In this document: positions 1-7,260 of the stretch, piece after piece | Layout of the letters: the number at the start of each line of letters is the position of its first letter | How positions within the stretch are numbered: position 1 is the first letter of the stretch | Assembly: GCA_944338265.1 (NCBI GenBank) | Contig: CALVLO010000007.1 | Location: 1 to 18,246 of the forward strand | Direction: 5' to 3' | Length of the DNA: 18,246 nt | DNA from: an uncultured Clostridia bacterium | GTDB taxonomy: Bacteria > Bacillota > Clostridia > Christensenellales > Borkfalkiaceae | Notes under the pieces: model-generated | The model's database searches: none | The model's input: the letters and a program-made list of their open reading frames with translations, nothing else | What the model was told of the DNA's origin: nothing | Program-made: the position numbers and the translations under genes

Positions 1-1202
1 CGGTACGCGGTCGGCTTGCCGCAGCCCAGCTCCTGCACGAGGTGGAGCGCCCTGTTCATGGCAAATTCGCAGGTGTATGCGTCCACCCCCTTTTCGAAGC
101 GGGCGGAGGAATCCGAGCGCTGCCCCAAGGCGCGCGAGGTCTTGCGCACATTGTCCCGCGCAAACTTCGCCGCCTCGAAGAAGACGGCTTTCGTCTCGGG
201 CTTGATCTCGCTGTTGAGCCCGCCCATGATGCCCGCGAGCGCGACGCCCTTCTCGCCGTCGCAGATGAGTAAGTTTTCGGGCGTGAGCGAAAACTCCTTT
301 TCATCGAGCGTGACGATCTTCTCCCCTTCGCGGGCGCGGCGGACGACGATTTGCCCACCTGCGAGGAAGTTGCGGTCGAAGGCGTGCATGGGCTGCCCAA
401 GCTCGAGCAACACATAGTTGGTGATATCCACGACGTCGGAGACGGAGCGCAGCCCGCACAGCGCGAGGCGGCGGCGCAGCCAACGGGGCGAGACGCCGAT
501 CTTCACATCCGCCACATAGTGCCCCACATAGCGGGGGCAGAGCGCGGGCTCTTCCACCGTGACGGGGATGCGGACGTCCGTCTCAACGGGCGTATAGTCG
601 GTCGCGGGCTGTTTTAAGGGCTTTTTGAGGATGGCGGCGACTTCGCGGGCGATCCCGAACACGCTTTGGCAATCGGGGCGGTTGGCGGTAACGGCGATAT
701 CAAAGAGATAGTCGTCGATCCCGACGATGGGGCGGATATCCACGCCCACGGGCGTATCTTCATCGAGAATGAGAATGCCGTTGACTTCGGCGCCCTCGTA
801 AAAATCGTTGTTGATGCCGAGCTCCTCGCCCGAGCAGAACATGCCCTCGCTCGCCATACCGCGGAGCTTGCCCGTCTTGATCTTCTGAATGCCGCCCTCG
901 TGCAGGACGGTCGCGCCGTCGAGCGCGCAGGGCACGATGGCGCCTTCAAAAACGTTGGTCGCCGCCGTGCAAATCTGCCGCGTGCCGAGGCTGCCGCAGT
1001 CCACTTGGCAGACGGTGAGCCTGTCTGCATCGGGGTGCTTCTCCGTCTTGGTGATGCGCCCCGTAAAAACGCCCGTCACGTCCTTGCCGAGATAGGCGAG
1101 TTCCTCCACCTCGAACCCGCAGGAGAAGAGTTTTTCCTGCAACTCCTCGGCAGAGACGTCGATCTCCACATAATCTTTTAACCAGCTGAAAGGTACTACC
1201 AT
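1..1202 (-). CDS. pheT: Phenylalanyl-tRNA synthetase beta subunit, N-terminal 400 codons (cut by window edge)
   Basis: This is the beta chain of the cytoplasmic alpha2-beta2 enzyme that charges tRNA-Phe. The visible translation begins MVVPFSWLKDYVEI, followed by an EMAP/OB-type tRNA-binding domain with the KHPDADRL signature near residue 55, the B3/B4 editing region (DIAVTANRPDCQS, about residue 180), and the conserved DVTNYV-like and GQPMHAFD segments near residues 275-290. The ATG at 1202 is supported by an AAAGGAGAG ribosome site about 5 bases upstream. The frame stays open to base 1, so the C-terminal half lies outside the window. It follows pheS by 65 bases on the same strand, and both should depend on the T-box leader upstream of pheS. 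Assignment rests on recognised family motifs; nothing unusual was seen. Confidence 0.96.
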   Translation of the reverse strand, partial: MVVPFSWLKDYVEIDVSAEELQEKLFSCGFEVEELAYLGKDVTGVFTGRITKTEKHPDADRLTVCQVDCGSLGTRQICTAATNVFEGAIVPCALDGATVLHEGGIQKIKTGKLRGMASEGMFCSGEELGINNDFYEGAEVNGILILDEDTPVGVDIRPIVGIDDYLFDIAVTANRPDCQSVFGIAREVAAILKKPLKQPATDYTPVETDVRIPVTVEEPALCPRYVGHYVADVKIGVSPRWLRRRLALCGLRSVSDVVDITNYVLLELGQPMHAFDRNFLAGGQIVVRRAREGEKIVTLDEKEFSLTPENLLICDGEKGVALAGIMGGLNSEIKPETKAVFFEAAKFARDNVRKTSRALGQRSDSSARFEKGVDAYTCEFAMNRALHLVQELGCGKPTAY

Positions 1203-1267
1203 AATTCTCTCCTTTAAGTGCACACTTTTTTCCGCGACGACGTCAGCTCAAAAAGAAATTCGTGAAT

Positions 1268-2287
1268 TTATCTGAACTGCTCCAAAAAGCGCACGTCGTT
1301 TTCGGTGAGCAGCTTGATATTGTTGATGCCGTATTTGAGCATGGCGATGCGCTCGATGCCCATGCCGAAGGCAAATCCCGTGTACTTATCGGGGTCGATG
1401 CCGCAATTTTCGAGCACGCGGCGGTTGACCATACCCGCACCGAGGACCTCGATCCAACCCGTGCCCTTGCACAGCGGACAGCCCTTGCCGCCGCAGGCGT
1501 GGCAGGAGACATCCACCTCGACGGAGGGCTCGGTAAAGGGGAAATAGGAGGGGCGCAGGCGCGTCTTGCTCGCTTCGGAGAACATAACGCGCGCAAATTC
1601 ATCGAGCATGCCCTGCAGATCGCACAGCGTAATGTGCTTATCGACAACGAGCCCCTCCATCTGATGGAACATGGGAGAGTGCGTCGCATCGTCGTCCGAA
1701 CGGAACACCCGCCCGGGCGAGAGCATCTTGATGGGCGGCTTCTTTTTCTCCATCAGGCGGATCTGCCCCGCGCTCGTCTGCGTGCGCAGCAGGAACTCCC
1801 CCGAAACATAGAAGGTATCCTGCATATCCCGCGCGGGATGATCGGCAGGCGTGTTGAGTGCCGTAAAGTTGTAGTAGTCGTTCTCGATCTCGGGACCTTC
1901 AAAGATCTCGAAGCCCATCCCCGCGAAAATATCGATGAGCTGATTTTTCACGCGCGTGACGGGGTGCAGCGTGCCGCGCCGTGCCCGCCGCCCAGGCATG
2001 GTGACATCCTCCCGCTCGCCCATGAGCCGCGCCGAAAGCTCGCTCGCCGCAAGATCGGCTGCCCGCACTTCCGCATGCGTCTCGATCTGCACGCGCACCT
2101 CGTTGATCTGCTGCCCGTAGGCGGGGCGCGCCTCCTGCGGGAGCGTTTTGAGCGTCTTGTAGAGCGCACTCACGCTGCCCGCCCTGCCCAGATACTTCAT
2201 CTTCGCCTCGTAGAGCGCGCGGCTGTCCGCCGCCGCAGAGAGCTCCGCGAGCGCCTGCTCCAACAGTTCTTGCAAATGTTTCTCCAT
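1268..2287 (-). CDS. pheS: Phenylalanyl-tRNA synthetase alpha subunit
   Basis: This is the 339-residue catalytic subunit of phenylalanyl-tRNA synthetase, a class II enzyme. An N-terminal coiled-coil arm (about residues 1-85) precedes the catalytic core. Motif 2 is GRVFRSDDDATHSPMFHQME (about 192-211), the FTEPSVEVDV strand is at 251-260, and motif 3 is GMGIERIAMLKYG (308-320). A CHACGGKGCPLCKGTGW cysteine cluster (262-278) suggests a zinc knuckle of the kind seen in many Bacillota PheS. I chose the ATG at 2287 because a GGAAGGAG site sits 5 bases upstream. An in-frame GTG at 2293 would overlap that site and is less likely. It lies upstream of pheT, and its long 5' leader contains a T-box and inserted repeats. 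Length is normal for the family. Confidence 0.97.
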   Translation of the reverse strand: MEKHLQELLEQALAELSAAADSRALYEAKMKYLGRAGSVSALYKTLKTLPQEARPAYGQQINEVRVQIETHAEVRAADLAASELSARLMGEREDVTMPGRRARRGTLHPVTRVKNQLIDIFAGMGFEIFEGPEIENDYYNFTALNTPADHPARDMQDTFYVSGEFLLRTQTSAGQIRLMEKKKPPIKMLSPGRVFRSDDDATHSPMFHQMEGLVVDKHITLCDLQGMLDEFARVMFSEASKTRLRPSYFPFTEPSVEVDVSCHACGGKGCPLCKGTGWIEVLGAGMVNRRVLENCGIDPDKYTGFAFGMGIERIAMLKYGINNIKLLTENDVRFLEQFR

Positions 2288-2390
2288 ATTCACTCCTTCC
2301 GACTATTTGCTGTTTTTGTATGTTGACCGATCCCCGCCCCCGCTTGGAGGGACCATCGGGCATCCGCGAGACTGCTGGGTTCCCCTCTCC

Positions 2391-2415
2391 GCCCCCCTTA
2401 ACGCTCCGCAGGAGC
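2391..2415. repeat. Dispersed intergenic repeat, element R2 copy A
   Basis: These 25 bases are identical to 7093-7117. The element contains the inverted repeat GCTCC-gca-GGAGC flanked by CTTAA and TTAA. In copy B the flanking arms extend the hairpin further. It has no transposase and resembles a REP or MITE-type intergenic element. Identity was checked by eye over the full 25 bases. Confidence 0.75.
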
Positions 2416-2462
2416 CTTAATGGGGATCAAAGGAGGATCGCTCTCTCCAATACCGCTTTATC

Positions 2463-2516
2463 AAATCCCCCCTGCCCTTCGGGCTTCCCCCCTTAAAACA
2501 AGTATTAAGGGGGGCG
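2463..2516. repeat. Dispersed intergenic repeat, element R1 copy A
   Basis: This 54-base module matches 6945-6998 with only three differences. It holds two hairpins: a short one, GCCC-ttc-GGGC, and a perfect 10-bp one, CCCCCCTTAA / TTAAGGGGGG with an 8-base loop (2487-2514). Two of the three differences between copies change both sides of one base pair (C:G here, T:A in copy B), so pairing is kept. Confidence 0.8.
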
Positions 2517-2554
2517 AGGAGCGGCTCCGTGCAGCCAAGCTGCACCAACTCCCA

Positions 2555-2653
2555 CCGCCCCTGCGGGGCACCTCCCTCACGGAGGGAGGCAAGCGTGTTC
2601 TCCGCCCCTGCGGGGCACCTCCATCACAGAGGGAGGCAAGCGCGTTCTCCGCC
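2555..2653. repeat. Tandem 47-bp repeat, two copies
   Basis: Copy 1 spans 2555-2601 and copy 2 spans 2602-2648; they differ at three positions, and the first five bases of a third unit follow. Each copy carries the motif CCTCC(C/A)TCAC(G/A)GAGGGAGG, a perfect 7-bp inverted repeat in copy 1. A similar GCTCCCTC / GAGGGAGC hairpin is at 7020-7038. The repeat lies in the pheST leader, between the T-box and pheS. Confidence 0.8.
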
Positions 2654-2676
2654 AATGCGCCGCAGCCCATCATCCA

Positions 2677-2912
2677 TAAAAAATACGCCCTATGCAACTG
2701 CATAGGGCGACGGAGCGCGGTACCACCTATCTTCGCGCGCAAAAGCGCGCCTCGTTTGCCTGTAACGCGGGCAGCGGCTCCGCTTAAAGTTCTGTTCGGC
2801 GGGGCGGCTCACGGGGGAATACCGCGCGGAGCATTCCGAGGGGCTTTCAGCCTGCGGCACCCTCTCTCTGCGGGAACGATTTTTCGCGCGTCTCTTCCGT
2901 TTGACAGCCTGT
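2677..2912 (-). promoter_or_regulatory. T-box leader (tRNA-Phe-sensing riboswitch) of pheST
   Basis: The transcript begins near 2912 and carries the hallmark T-box sequence AGGTGGTACCGCG (2728-2716). This is followed by a strong terminator with 11-bp arms at 2709-2699 and 2696-2686 and a run of six U residues (2683-2678). Upstream are a stem I with a GGCUGAAAGCC apical hairpin and a UUC triplet at 2819-2817 in the expected specifier position, matching phenylalanine. By known T-box logic, uncharged tRNA-Phe pairs with the specifier and the UGGN bulge, stabilises an antiterminator and allows pheST transcription. The T-box sequence and terminator are seen directly; the exact stem I fold and specifier are my reading. 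Confidence 0.93.
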
Positions 2913-2918
2913 AATGAC

Positions 2919-2947
2919 ATTATACCCCTTCCCCCTCCCGTTGTCAA
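2919..2947 (-). promoter_or_regulatory. Sigma-A promoter of the pheST T-box leader
   Basis: A perfect consensus pair is present on the minus strand: TTGACA at 2947-2942 and TATAAT at 2924-2919, with a 17-base spacer. The predicted start is near 2912, just upstream of the T-box stem I. The next gene upstream ends in its own terminator, so pheST should be an independent unit. Confidence 0.9.
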
Positions 2948-3014
2948 CTTTTTTTGCCGATCATCTTGAAAAGAGCTTTCGCCGCACTTTCCGCTTCCTT
3001 TGCATACCGACGGC

Positions 3015-3048
3015 ATAAAAAATCTCCCCTTTCGAGGAGATTTTTTAT
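3015..3048 (-). terminator. Intrinsic terminator (bidirectional form) after the lipoprotein gene
   Basis: AAAAAATCTCC and GGAGATTTTTT pair perfectly around an 8-base loop, giving a U-tract on either strand. It lies about 50 bases downstream of the lipoprotein stop codon on the minus strand. It separates that gene from the pheST promoter. Confidence 0.85.
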
Positions 3049-3097
3049 GAGATATTTCGCATCTCTGATTTTTACAACCGCCTGTGGATTTCAAGCA

Positions 3098-6000
3098 TTA
3101 CGTTGCGGACGGTGCGCGCACAATGCTATTGATCGTTACTTCGCAGTCTTCACAACCAAGACCAATCATATAAGCACTTTCAAATGCCCGATTCTCCATC
3201 GGTGTAATTTTAAATTCTACCGTTTTACTTCCCGCAGAACCCGTGCTTACATACGTTGCAGAAATTGTGATTTCACTTTCTGTTGTCCAATCGATCTCAA
3301 CAGTCAACGTGCAATCTTTAATGATATTGCAGAATGTTGTGCGCTCGCTCTCTGTAACTTCGGAAATCTTTGTTCCCGTCCATCCTGCCAGCTCGGGATT
3401 TGCGATCCAATCGTCCATTCGGAACAGCGTGTTTCTCCCCGCACCAAACAAATTGACTATAAGCGATTCAAAATAATTTTTTCCGGCGGATTTGAGCGTA
3501 CCCGTCATTGTTACTTTCTCGCCCGCGCGGATCGGCATACCTACCCAAACAGGCTTAAATCCTGTATATGCAAACTCTTTACTGTTGCCAAACTTGATCG
3601 GATCTTCCGAAGTAGGATTCTGATTCTCCGAAGGAAGGATGCCCGCCGTTACTGTCACATTTTCTAATGTTACAGCGCCATCTTGCCCCGCCAAAATCGC
3701 TTGATCATTCCCAAGATTGACGGAATACTGCTCTGCCGTTGCGCCCGTTACCGTCCAAGTAAACGTGTACACGATTTGTTCACCGCTTTCATTATAGAAA
3801 TCTTCCTTAACAGTGATGGTATCATTTGCCAAGGAAATCGTGATCACATTTTTCCCCGCAACGCGCAACGCATTAAACTCTTCAGGAAGAGCATCTCCCG
3901 AGACCGTCATATTTGTTTGCGTCCCCCAAGCCGTTAAATAGGAGGCGTACCGATCTGGACGGAAGAACCAAGAATCGGTGCCCGTTGGCGCCTGCTCGAT
4001 TTGCACCACAACCCCTGCCCAAACTTTTGCGTTTGTAAGCGCACTATATTTTGCCGTGATTGTAATGCTCTGCCCTTCGTAAAGCGTATAATTCGGAAGC
4101 ACAGCTCCTGCGCTGCCCCAAGTTCCGAGTGCAACATTACTATCCGTCCCGGTTATCGCCAATATCTTCCATTCCGCCGTAATCGTAACTTCGCCATCGA
4201 TCTCCACAGTTTCATTTGGCGCATAAACGCTGCCATCGATAAGCCAATGATCAAACTCCATTTTTTCAGGAGCCGTATAACTATTTTCGGGAAGCGTAAG
4301 CACGAGCTTATTGTTCTCAACTTTAAAGCTCTCCTCCGTAAGCACAGGAGCACTTCCCTCTGCCGCACCGCCATTAAACGTCACCGTTGCGGTGAGCGTC
4401 TTGCCGCAGCCGTTCGCGCAGGTCGCGGATGCAGTATTCTCGCTCCACGAGACCGCACTCCACTTATGCCCCGTTGCACTTTCACTGACAGTGAAAGTGA
4501 TCCGCACACCTGCGCCGCAGCCATCGGAAGCGCTCGTCGTGTAGACATATTCGATCGAGCCGTTCTCCGTACACGTCGCGCCCGTGCCGCTCTTGGTATA
4601 CTTGCCCCCGCCGTCGCCGATATTCTCTTCCGTGAGCATAGGCAACTCAACCGTCTGCGTTTTCCCTTCCGTGTCTTCACCGCAGATAGGGCAAGTGCGC
4701 GTTGCCGTTCCCGCAGCGCTTTCCGTCGGGTTCGTGATCTCCCATGCGCCATACATATGCGTATGTTCGCCGTACTGCGCCACATAGGTCACATTCGCCT
4801 TATCATTGAGCGTAACACTTGCACCGGGGTTCAACTGCGTCTCATCCCCATCTTGGACCTTCCAGCCGAGGAAGGTACCGCCCGACGAAGACGTAAATCC
4901 ACTTGCGGGAAGCGTAAATGTGAAGGTGTGCGCATCGGCATCGAATGTTGCACTCAAACTCGCTACAGAGCTACTGCCATCCGTTCCCGCGTTAAACGTG
5001 ACCGTTGCGGTGTACTCCTCTTGGCAGCCATGTTTGCAGGTCGCTGTAAGCGTGAAAGCGCCTCCTTGCTCTGTTGCAGTAACCGTCTCATCAAAACTAT
5101 GCCCAACGGCAGAGATCGCCAAATCGTTGAATGCGATCCAAAGCTTTTCTTCGCCGCTGACTTCCGCAAGATATTCACCCGAGATGGAGCCCGCCTGTTC
5201 GCAGCCGTAAGGCGTGTATGCCGTTACAAAATACTGCCCTTGGGTGAGCTCATCTTTTGACTTCTGCGTGAAGCCCATATCGCTCGCCGCAAAGATATTC
5301 GTTTGCCCGCCGCTCAGCACAATGAGCGGAAGCACGACGCGCTTTGTCTCGCCGCAGCCGTTGGCGCACGCACCGGTTATGGTGCGCTCTTCCTCGCTCG
5401 AAGCGGACGTAAGCAGCTTATCGGCAATGCCCGCAGCAATATCCCATTCGTAGTTGTGCCCCGTTGCTTGTTCGGGCACATTATAGAGCACCACGCCGCC
5501 GCGGACGACAAAGTCGGTCTCCGCCACCTCGTAATAGACGCCGTAGCAGGTCTTTATATAGCCTTCTTCCGTACAGGTCGCGGGCTTGGCATCGAGATAG
5601 AGCGCGCCCGCCGTGTAATCGGTGCCGATCGCATCTTCGGATTCCAGCGCCGCTTCAAGCGCTGCTTGCAGCACATCCTCTGTAATGGTGACGGTTATAG
5701 CATCACCCCCCCCCTGTTCGGCAGAGGGTGTGAACGTCCCGACGAGATCTTTTGCGACCACGGGCGACTCGTTCTCCACATTGAGCACGCCGTCCGTCTG
5801 CCATGTGACGGATGCGGCATCGATAACGGTAAGCGCCTGCCATTGCGCGATCAACTTCACGCTTGCAGTGGGCGTATATTGCCCTGCGGGAAGGTTTTCC
5901 GCCGCGCCCGCAACGCGCCAGCCCACAAAGCGGTAGCCCTCCGCCGTTGCCGCAGGCAGCGTGACAGCCTTGCCCGCATCCACCTCCTGCATGCGATCGG

Positions 6001-6394
6001 GCAGCCGCGCGTTTTCGGCTTCGCCCGCCTCAAATTCGATGGTCACCTTGCCGGAAGGTTCGGGCGTGACGATGGGCTCGCCCTGGCTCCACTGCGCGGT
6101 GAGCGTAAGATCGCCCGTGACGGTATCGGCGGCGAAATCCCAAACTTCGCCCTCCTCCGTCTCCCATGCCGTGATGGTATACCCCTCGCGGACGGGCACG
6201 CCCTCGGTAGGTGCGGTGATCAGCGCGCCGTCATCGACCTTGACGGTCGTCTTGTCGTTCTCGCCGTCGCCATCGCCGTCATATGCGAAGTCGAACGTGA
6301 CGGTGTGTTTTCCGCCGCAGGCGACAAGCGCAAATGCGAGACAGCAGGTGAGAAGCGCAAGAAGCAGCGCCGTTACAATGCGTCTTTTCTTCAT
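3098..6394 (-). CDS. Large surface lipoprotein with InlB-type B-repeats and Cys-rich modules
   Basis: This 1098-residue protein has a signal peptide with a lipobox, LVAC, so Cys26 should be lipidated and the protein displayed outside the membrane. Residues 31-102 and 117-185 resemble Listeria-Bacteroides InlB B-repeats (GYxxxxWxxx...LTAQW). Weaker copies are at about 466-541 and 671-742. Between them are four modules opening with GHxxxxW-like motifs (312, 431, 544, 642) and closing with paired cysteines (CANGCGE, CKHGCQE, CPICGE, CANGCGK). Two ATCTE(E/N)G segments are at 272 and 607. The C-terminal 350 residues look like two diverged copies of a beta-sandwich domain. No sortase motif or enzyme active site was recognised, so an adhesin or binding role is only inference. 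The ATG at 6394 follows a weak ribosome site. The coding DNA below about 4380 is distinctly more AT-rich. Confidence 0.85.
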   Translation of the reverse strand: MKKRRIVTALLLALLTCCLAFALVACGGKHTVTFDFAYDGDGDGENDKTTVKVDDGALITAPTEGVPVREGYTITAWETEEGEVWDFAADTVTGDLTLTAQWSQGEPIVTPEPSGKVTIEFEAGEAENARLPDRMQEVDAGKAVTLPAATAEGYRFVGWRVAGAAENLPAGQYTPTASVKLIAQWQALTVIDAASVTWQTDGVLNVENESPVVAKDLVGTFTPSAEQGGGDAITVTITEDVLQAALEAALESEDAIGTDYTAGALYLDAKPATCTEEGYIKTCYGVYYEVAETDFVVRGGVVLYNVPEQATGHNYEWDIAAGIADKLLTSASSEEERTITGACANGCGETKRVVLPLIVLSGGQTNIFAASDMGFTQKSKDELTQGQYFVTAYTPYGCEQAGSISGEYLAEVSGEEKLWIAFNDLAISAVGHSFDETVTATEQGGAFTLTATCKHGCQEEYTATVTFNAGTDGSSSVASLSATFDADAHTFTFTLPASGFTSSSGGTFLGWKVQDGDETQLNPGASVTLNDKANVTYVAQYGEHTHMYGAWEITNPTESAAGTATRTCPICGEDTEGKTQTVELPMLTEENIGDGGGKYTKSGTGATCTENGSIEYVYTTSASDGCGAGVRITFTVSESATGHKWSAVSWSENTASATCANGCGKTLTATVTFNGGAAEGSAPVLTEESFKVENNKLVLTLPENSYTAPEKMEFDHWLIDGSVYAPNETVEIDGEVTITAEWKILAITGTDSNVALGTWGSAGAVLPNYTLYEGQSITITAKYSALTNAKVWAGVVVQIEQAPTGTDSWFFRPDRYASYLTAWGTQTNMTVSGDALPEEFNALRVAGKNVITISLANDTITVKEDFYNESGEQIVYTFTWTVTGATAEQYSVNLGNDQAILAGQDGAVTLENVTVTAGILPSENQNPTSEDPIKFGNSKEFAYTGFKPVWVGMPIRAGEKVTMTGTLKSAGKNYFESLIVNLFGAGRNTLFRMDDWIANPELAGWTGTKISEVTESERTTFCNIIKDCTLTVEIDWTTESEITISATYVSTGSAGSKTVEFKITPMENRAFESAYMIGLGCEDCEVTINSIVRAPSAT

Positions 6395-6430
6395 TTTGCT
6401 TTACCCCTTATATAGTATTGAGTATAACTG

Positions 6431-6459
6431 ATTATAATACACTTTGAGACTTCCGTCAA
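6431..6459 (-). promoter_or_regulatory. Sigma-A promoter of the lipoprotein gene
   Basis: On the minus strand TTGACG (6459-6454) and TATAAT (6436-6431) are separated by 17 bases. The predicted start near 6424 leaves a leader of about 30 bases before the ATG. Surrounding DNA is AT-rich compared with the window. Confidence 0.8.
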
Positions 6460-6944
6460 GAGTTCTGATAAATTTTTTGCGCGAATTTTACACTTTTTAT
6501 GGAATTTATTACACAATTTAATGTATATATTCGTGACCCCCGCTCACGACGGACGCCGCTTTGGATTTTTTCTGCCTATCATCGCATATTTCCTTACGCC
6601 TGTATTCGGACGCAAGCAGGCGCTGCTTTGGGTTTTTTTGCCCCCGCCGCCGTTTTTATGCCTCCCCTTGTTGTTCAAGGGGAGGGCAGGGAGGGGATAA
6701 GGTGTTTTCCGCTCCCATTCCATCCCCATGTTGCCATCCTTACTTAACGCGGCTACGCCGCTCTAAGGAAAAAACAAGGTAGTTCATGCCCCGCCGCTGT
6801 TGCGGCGGGGCATGAACGAATAAAAAATCCCCCCTGCCGCCGAGCGCATTGCGCTCGGCGGCTTCCCCCCCTCTCTCGCCTTCCCCCAAGGGGGAAGGGG
6901 GACCGCTTGCGGTGGATGAGGGGAACGCCTTCGGCGATAAAGGA

Positions 6945-6998
6945 AAATCCCCCCTGTCCTTCGGACATCCCCCCTTAAAACAAGTATTAAGGGGGGCG
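6945..6998. repeat. Dispersed intergenic repeat, element R1 copy B
   Basis: This is the partner of 2463-2516, with 51 of 54 bases identical. The small hairpin here reads GTCC-ttc-GGAC instead of GCCC-ttc-GGGC, a compensatory pair change. The 30 bases at 6969-6998, including the 10-bp CCCCCCTTAA / TTAAGGGGGG hairpin, are identical to copy A. Confidence 0.8.
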
Positions 6999-7092
6999 CC
7001 ACACCACTTGCTCCCCTTGGCTCCCTCCCTGAGGGAGCTATCACGAAGTAACTGAGGGAGTTTCCCCCTGCGCCGCGCGGGTACCACAACTC

Positions 7093-7117
7093 GCCCCCCT
7101 TAACGCTCCGCAGGAGC
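7093..7117. repeat. Dispersed intergenic repeat, element R2 copy B
   Basis: These 25 bases are identical to 2391-2415. In this copy the hairpin extends: CCCCCCTTAA(A) upstream pairs with TTTAAGGGGGG ending near 7126, around the GCTCC-gca-GGAGC core. Copy A has lost the outer right arm. It sits about 140 bases upstream of the next gene. Confidence 0.75.
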
Positions 7118-7260
7118 TTTAAGGGGGGACTATGGGGGGATCGTTTCCCTCGGGCAAATCATGCCCATCTCCCGAAAATCACAAAAAAATGGCAGACGGC
7201 GCACACGAGGCGGGCAGCGTGTGCTACAATGATCACGCGACGGGAAAAAGGGGTAACGTT

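Larger units (their letters stand above)
2294..2676. other. pheS leader segment between T-box terminator and start codon, filled with repeats
   Basis: About 380 bases separate the T-box terminator from pheS. No gene is supported here: reading frames on both strands are low-complexity and lack ribosome sites. The segment is made largely of inverted and tandem repeats that recur at 6945-7117. When the T-box reads through, this whole stretch would be part of the pheST mRNA. The final bases before pheS carry only its ribosome site. Confidence 0.7.
6541..7140. repeat. Intergenic repeat cluster with many hairpins
   Basis: No gene is supported in this 600-base stretch. It is a mosaic of palindromes: a perfect 16-bp stem with a TGTT loop (6782-6817); a 12-bp stem GCCGCCGAGCGC / GCGCTCGGCGGC (6836-6862); CTTCCCCC-aa-GGGGGAAG near 6880-6900; short CCGC-tt-GCGG and CGCC-tt-GGCG hairpins near 6903-6936; module R1 (6945-6998); GCTCCCTC / GAGGGAGC (7020-7038); and element R2 (7093-7117). 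The string AATCCCCCCTG precedes a variable hairpin in both 6826-6862 and 6945-6960, and again in the pheS leader. No transposase or target duplication was recognised. Confidence 0.75.

Noticed and set aside
1262..2326. 354-codon plus-strand frame over pheS
   Set aside because: It is an antisense shadow of pheS, which has unmistakable family motifs on the minus strand.
2420..2914. 164-codon plus-strand frame opposite the T-box leader
   Set aside because: It crosses the T-box, its terminator and the 47-bp repeats. It has no ribosome site and its composition follows the repeats.
4001..5260. 419-codon plus-strand frame
   Set aside because: It is the reverse of the lipoprotein gene. The translation is rich in Arg, Cys and His with no domain, as expected for an antisense shadow.
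6782..6817. Perfect 16-bp hairpin as a transcription terminator
   Set aside because: No gene ends nearby on either strand, and the nearest T-run on the minus strand is several bases away from the stem. It fits better as part of the repeat cluster.
2391..7140. CRISPR array or complete mobile element around the lipoprotein gene
   Set aside because: The repeats are few, unevenly spaced and hairpin-forming, without spacers, cas genes, transposase or visible target duplication. The two families occur in opposite order on the two sides.
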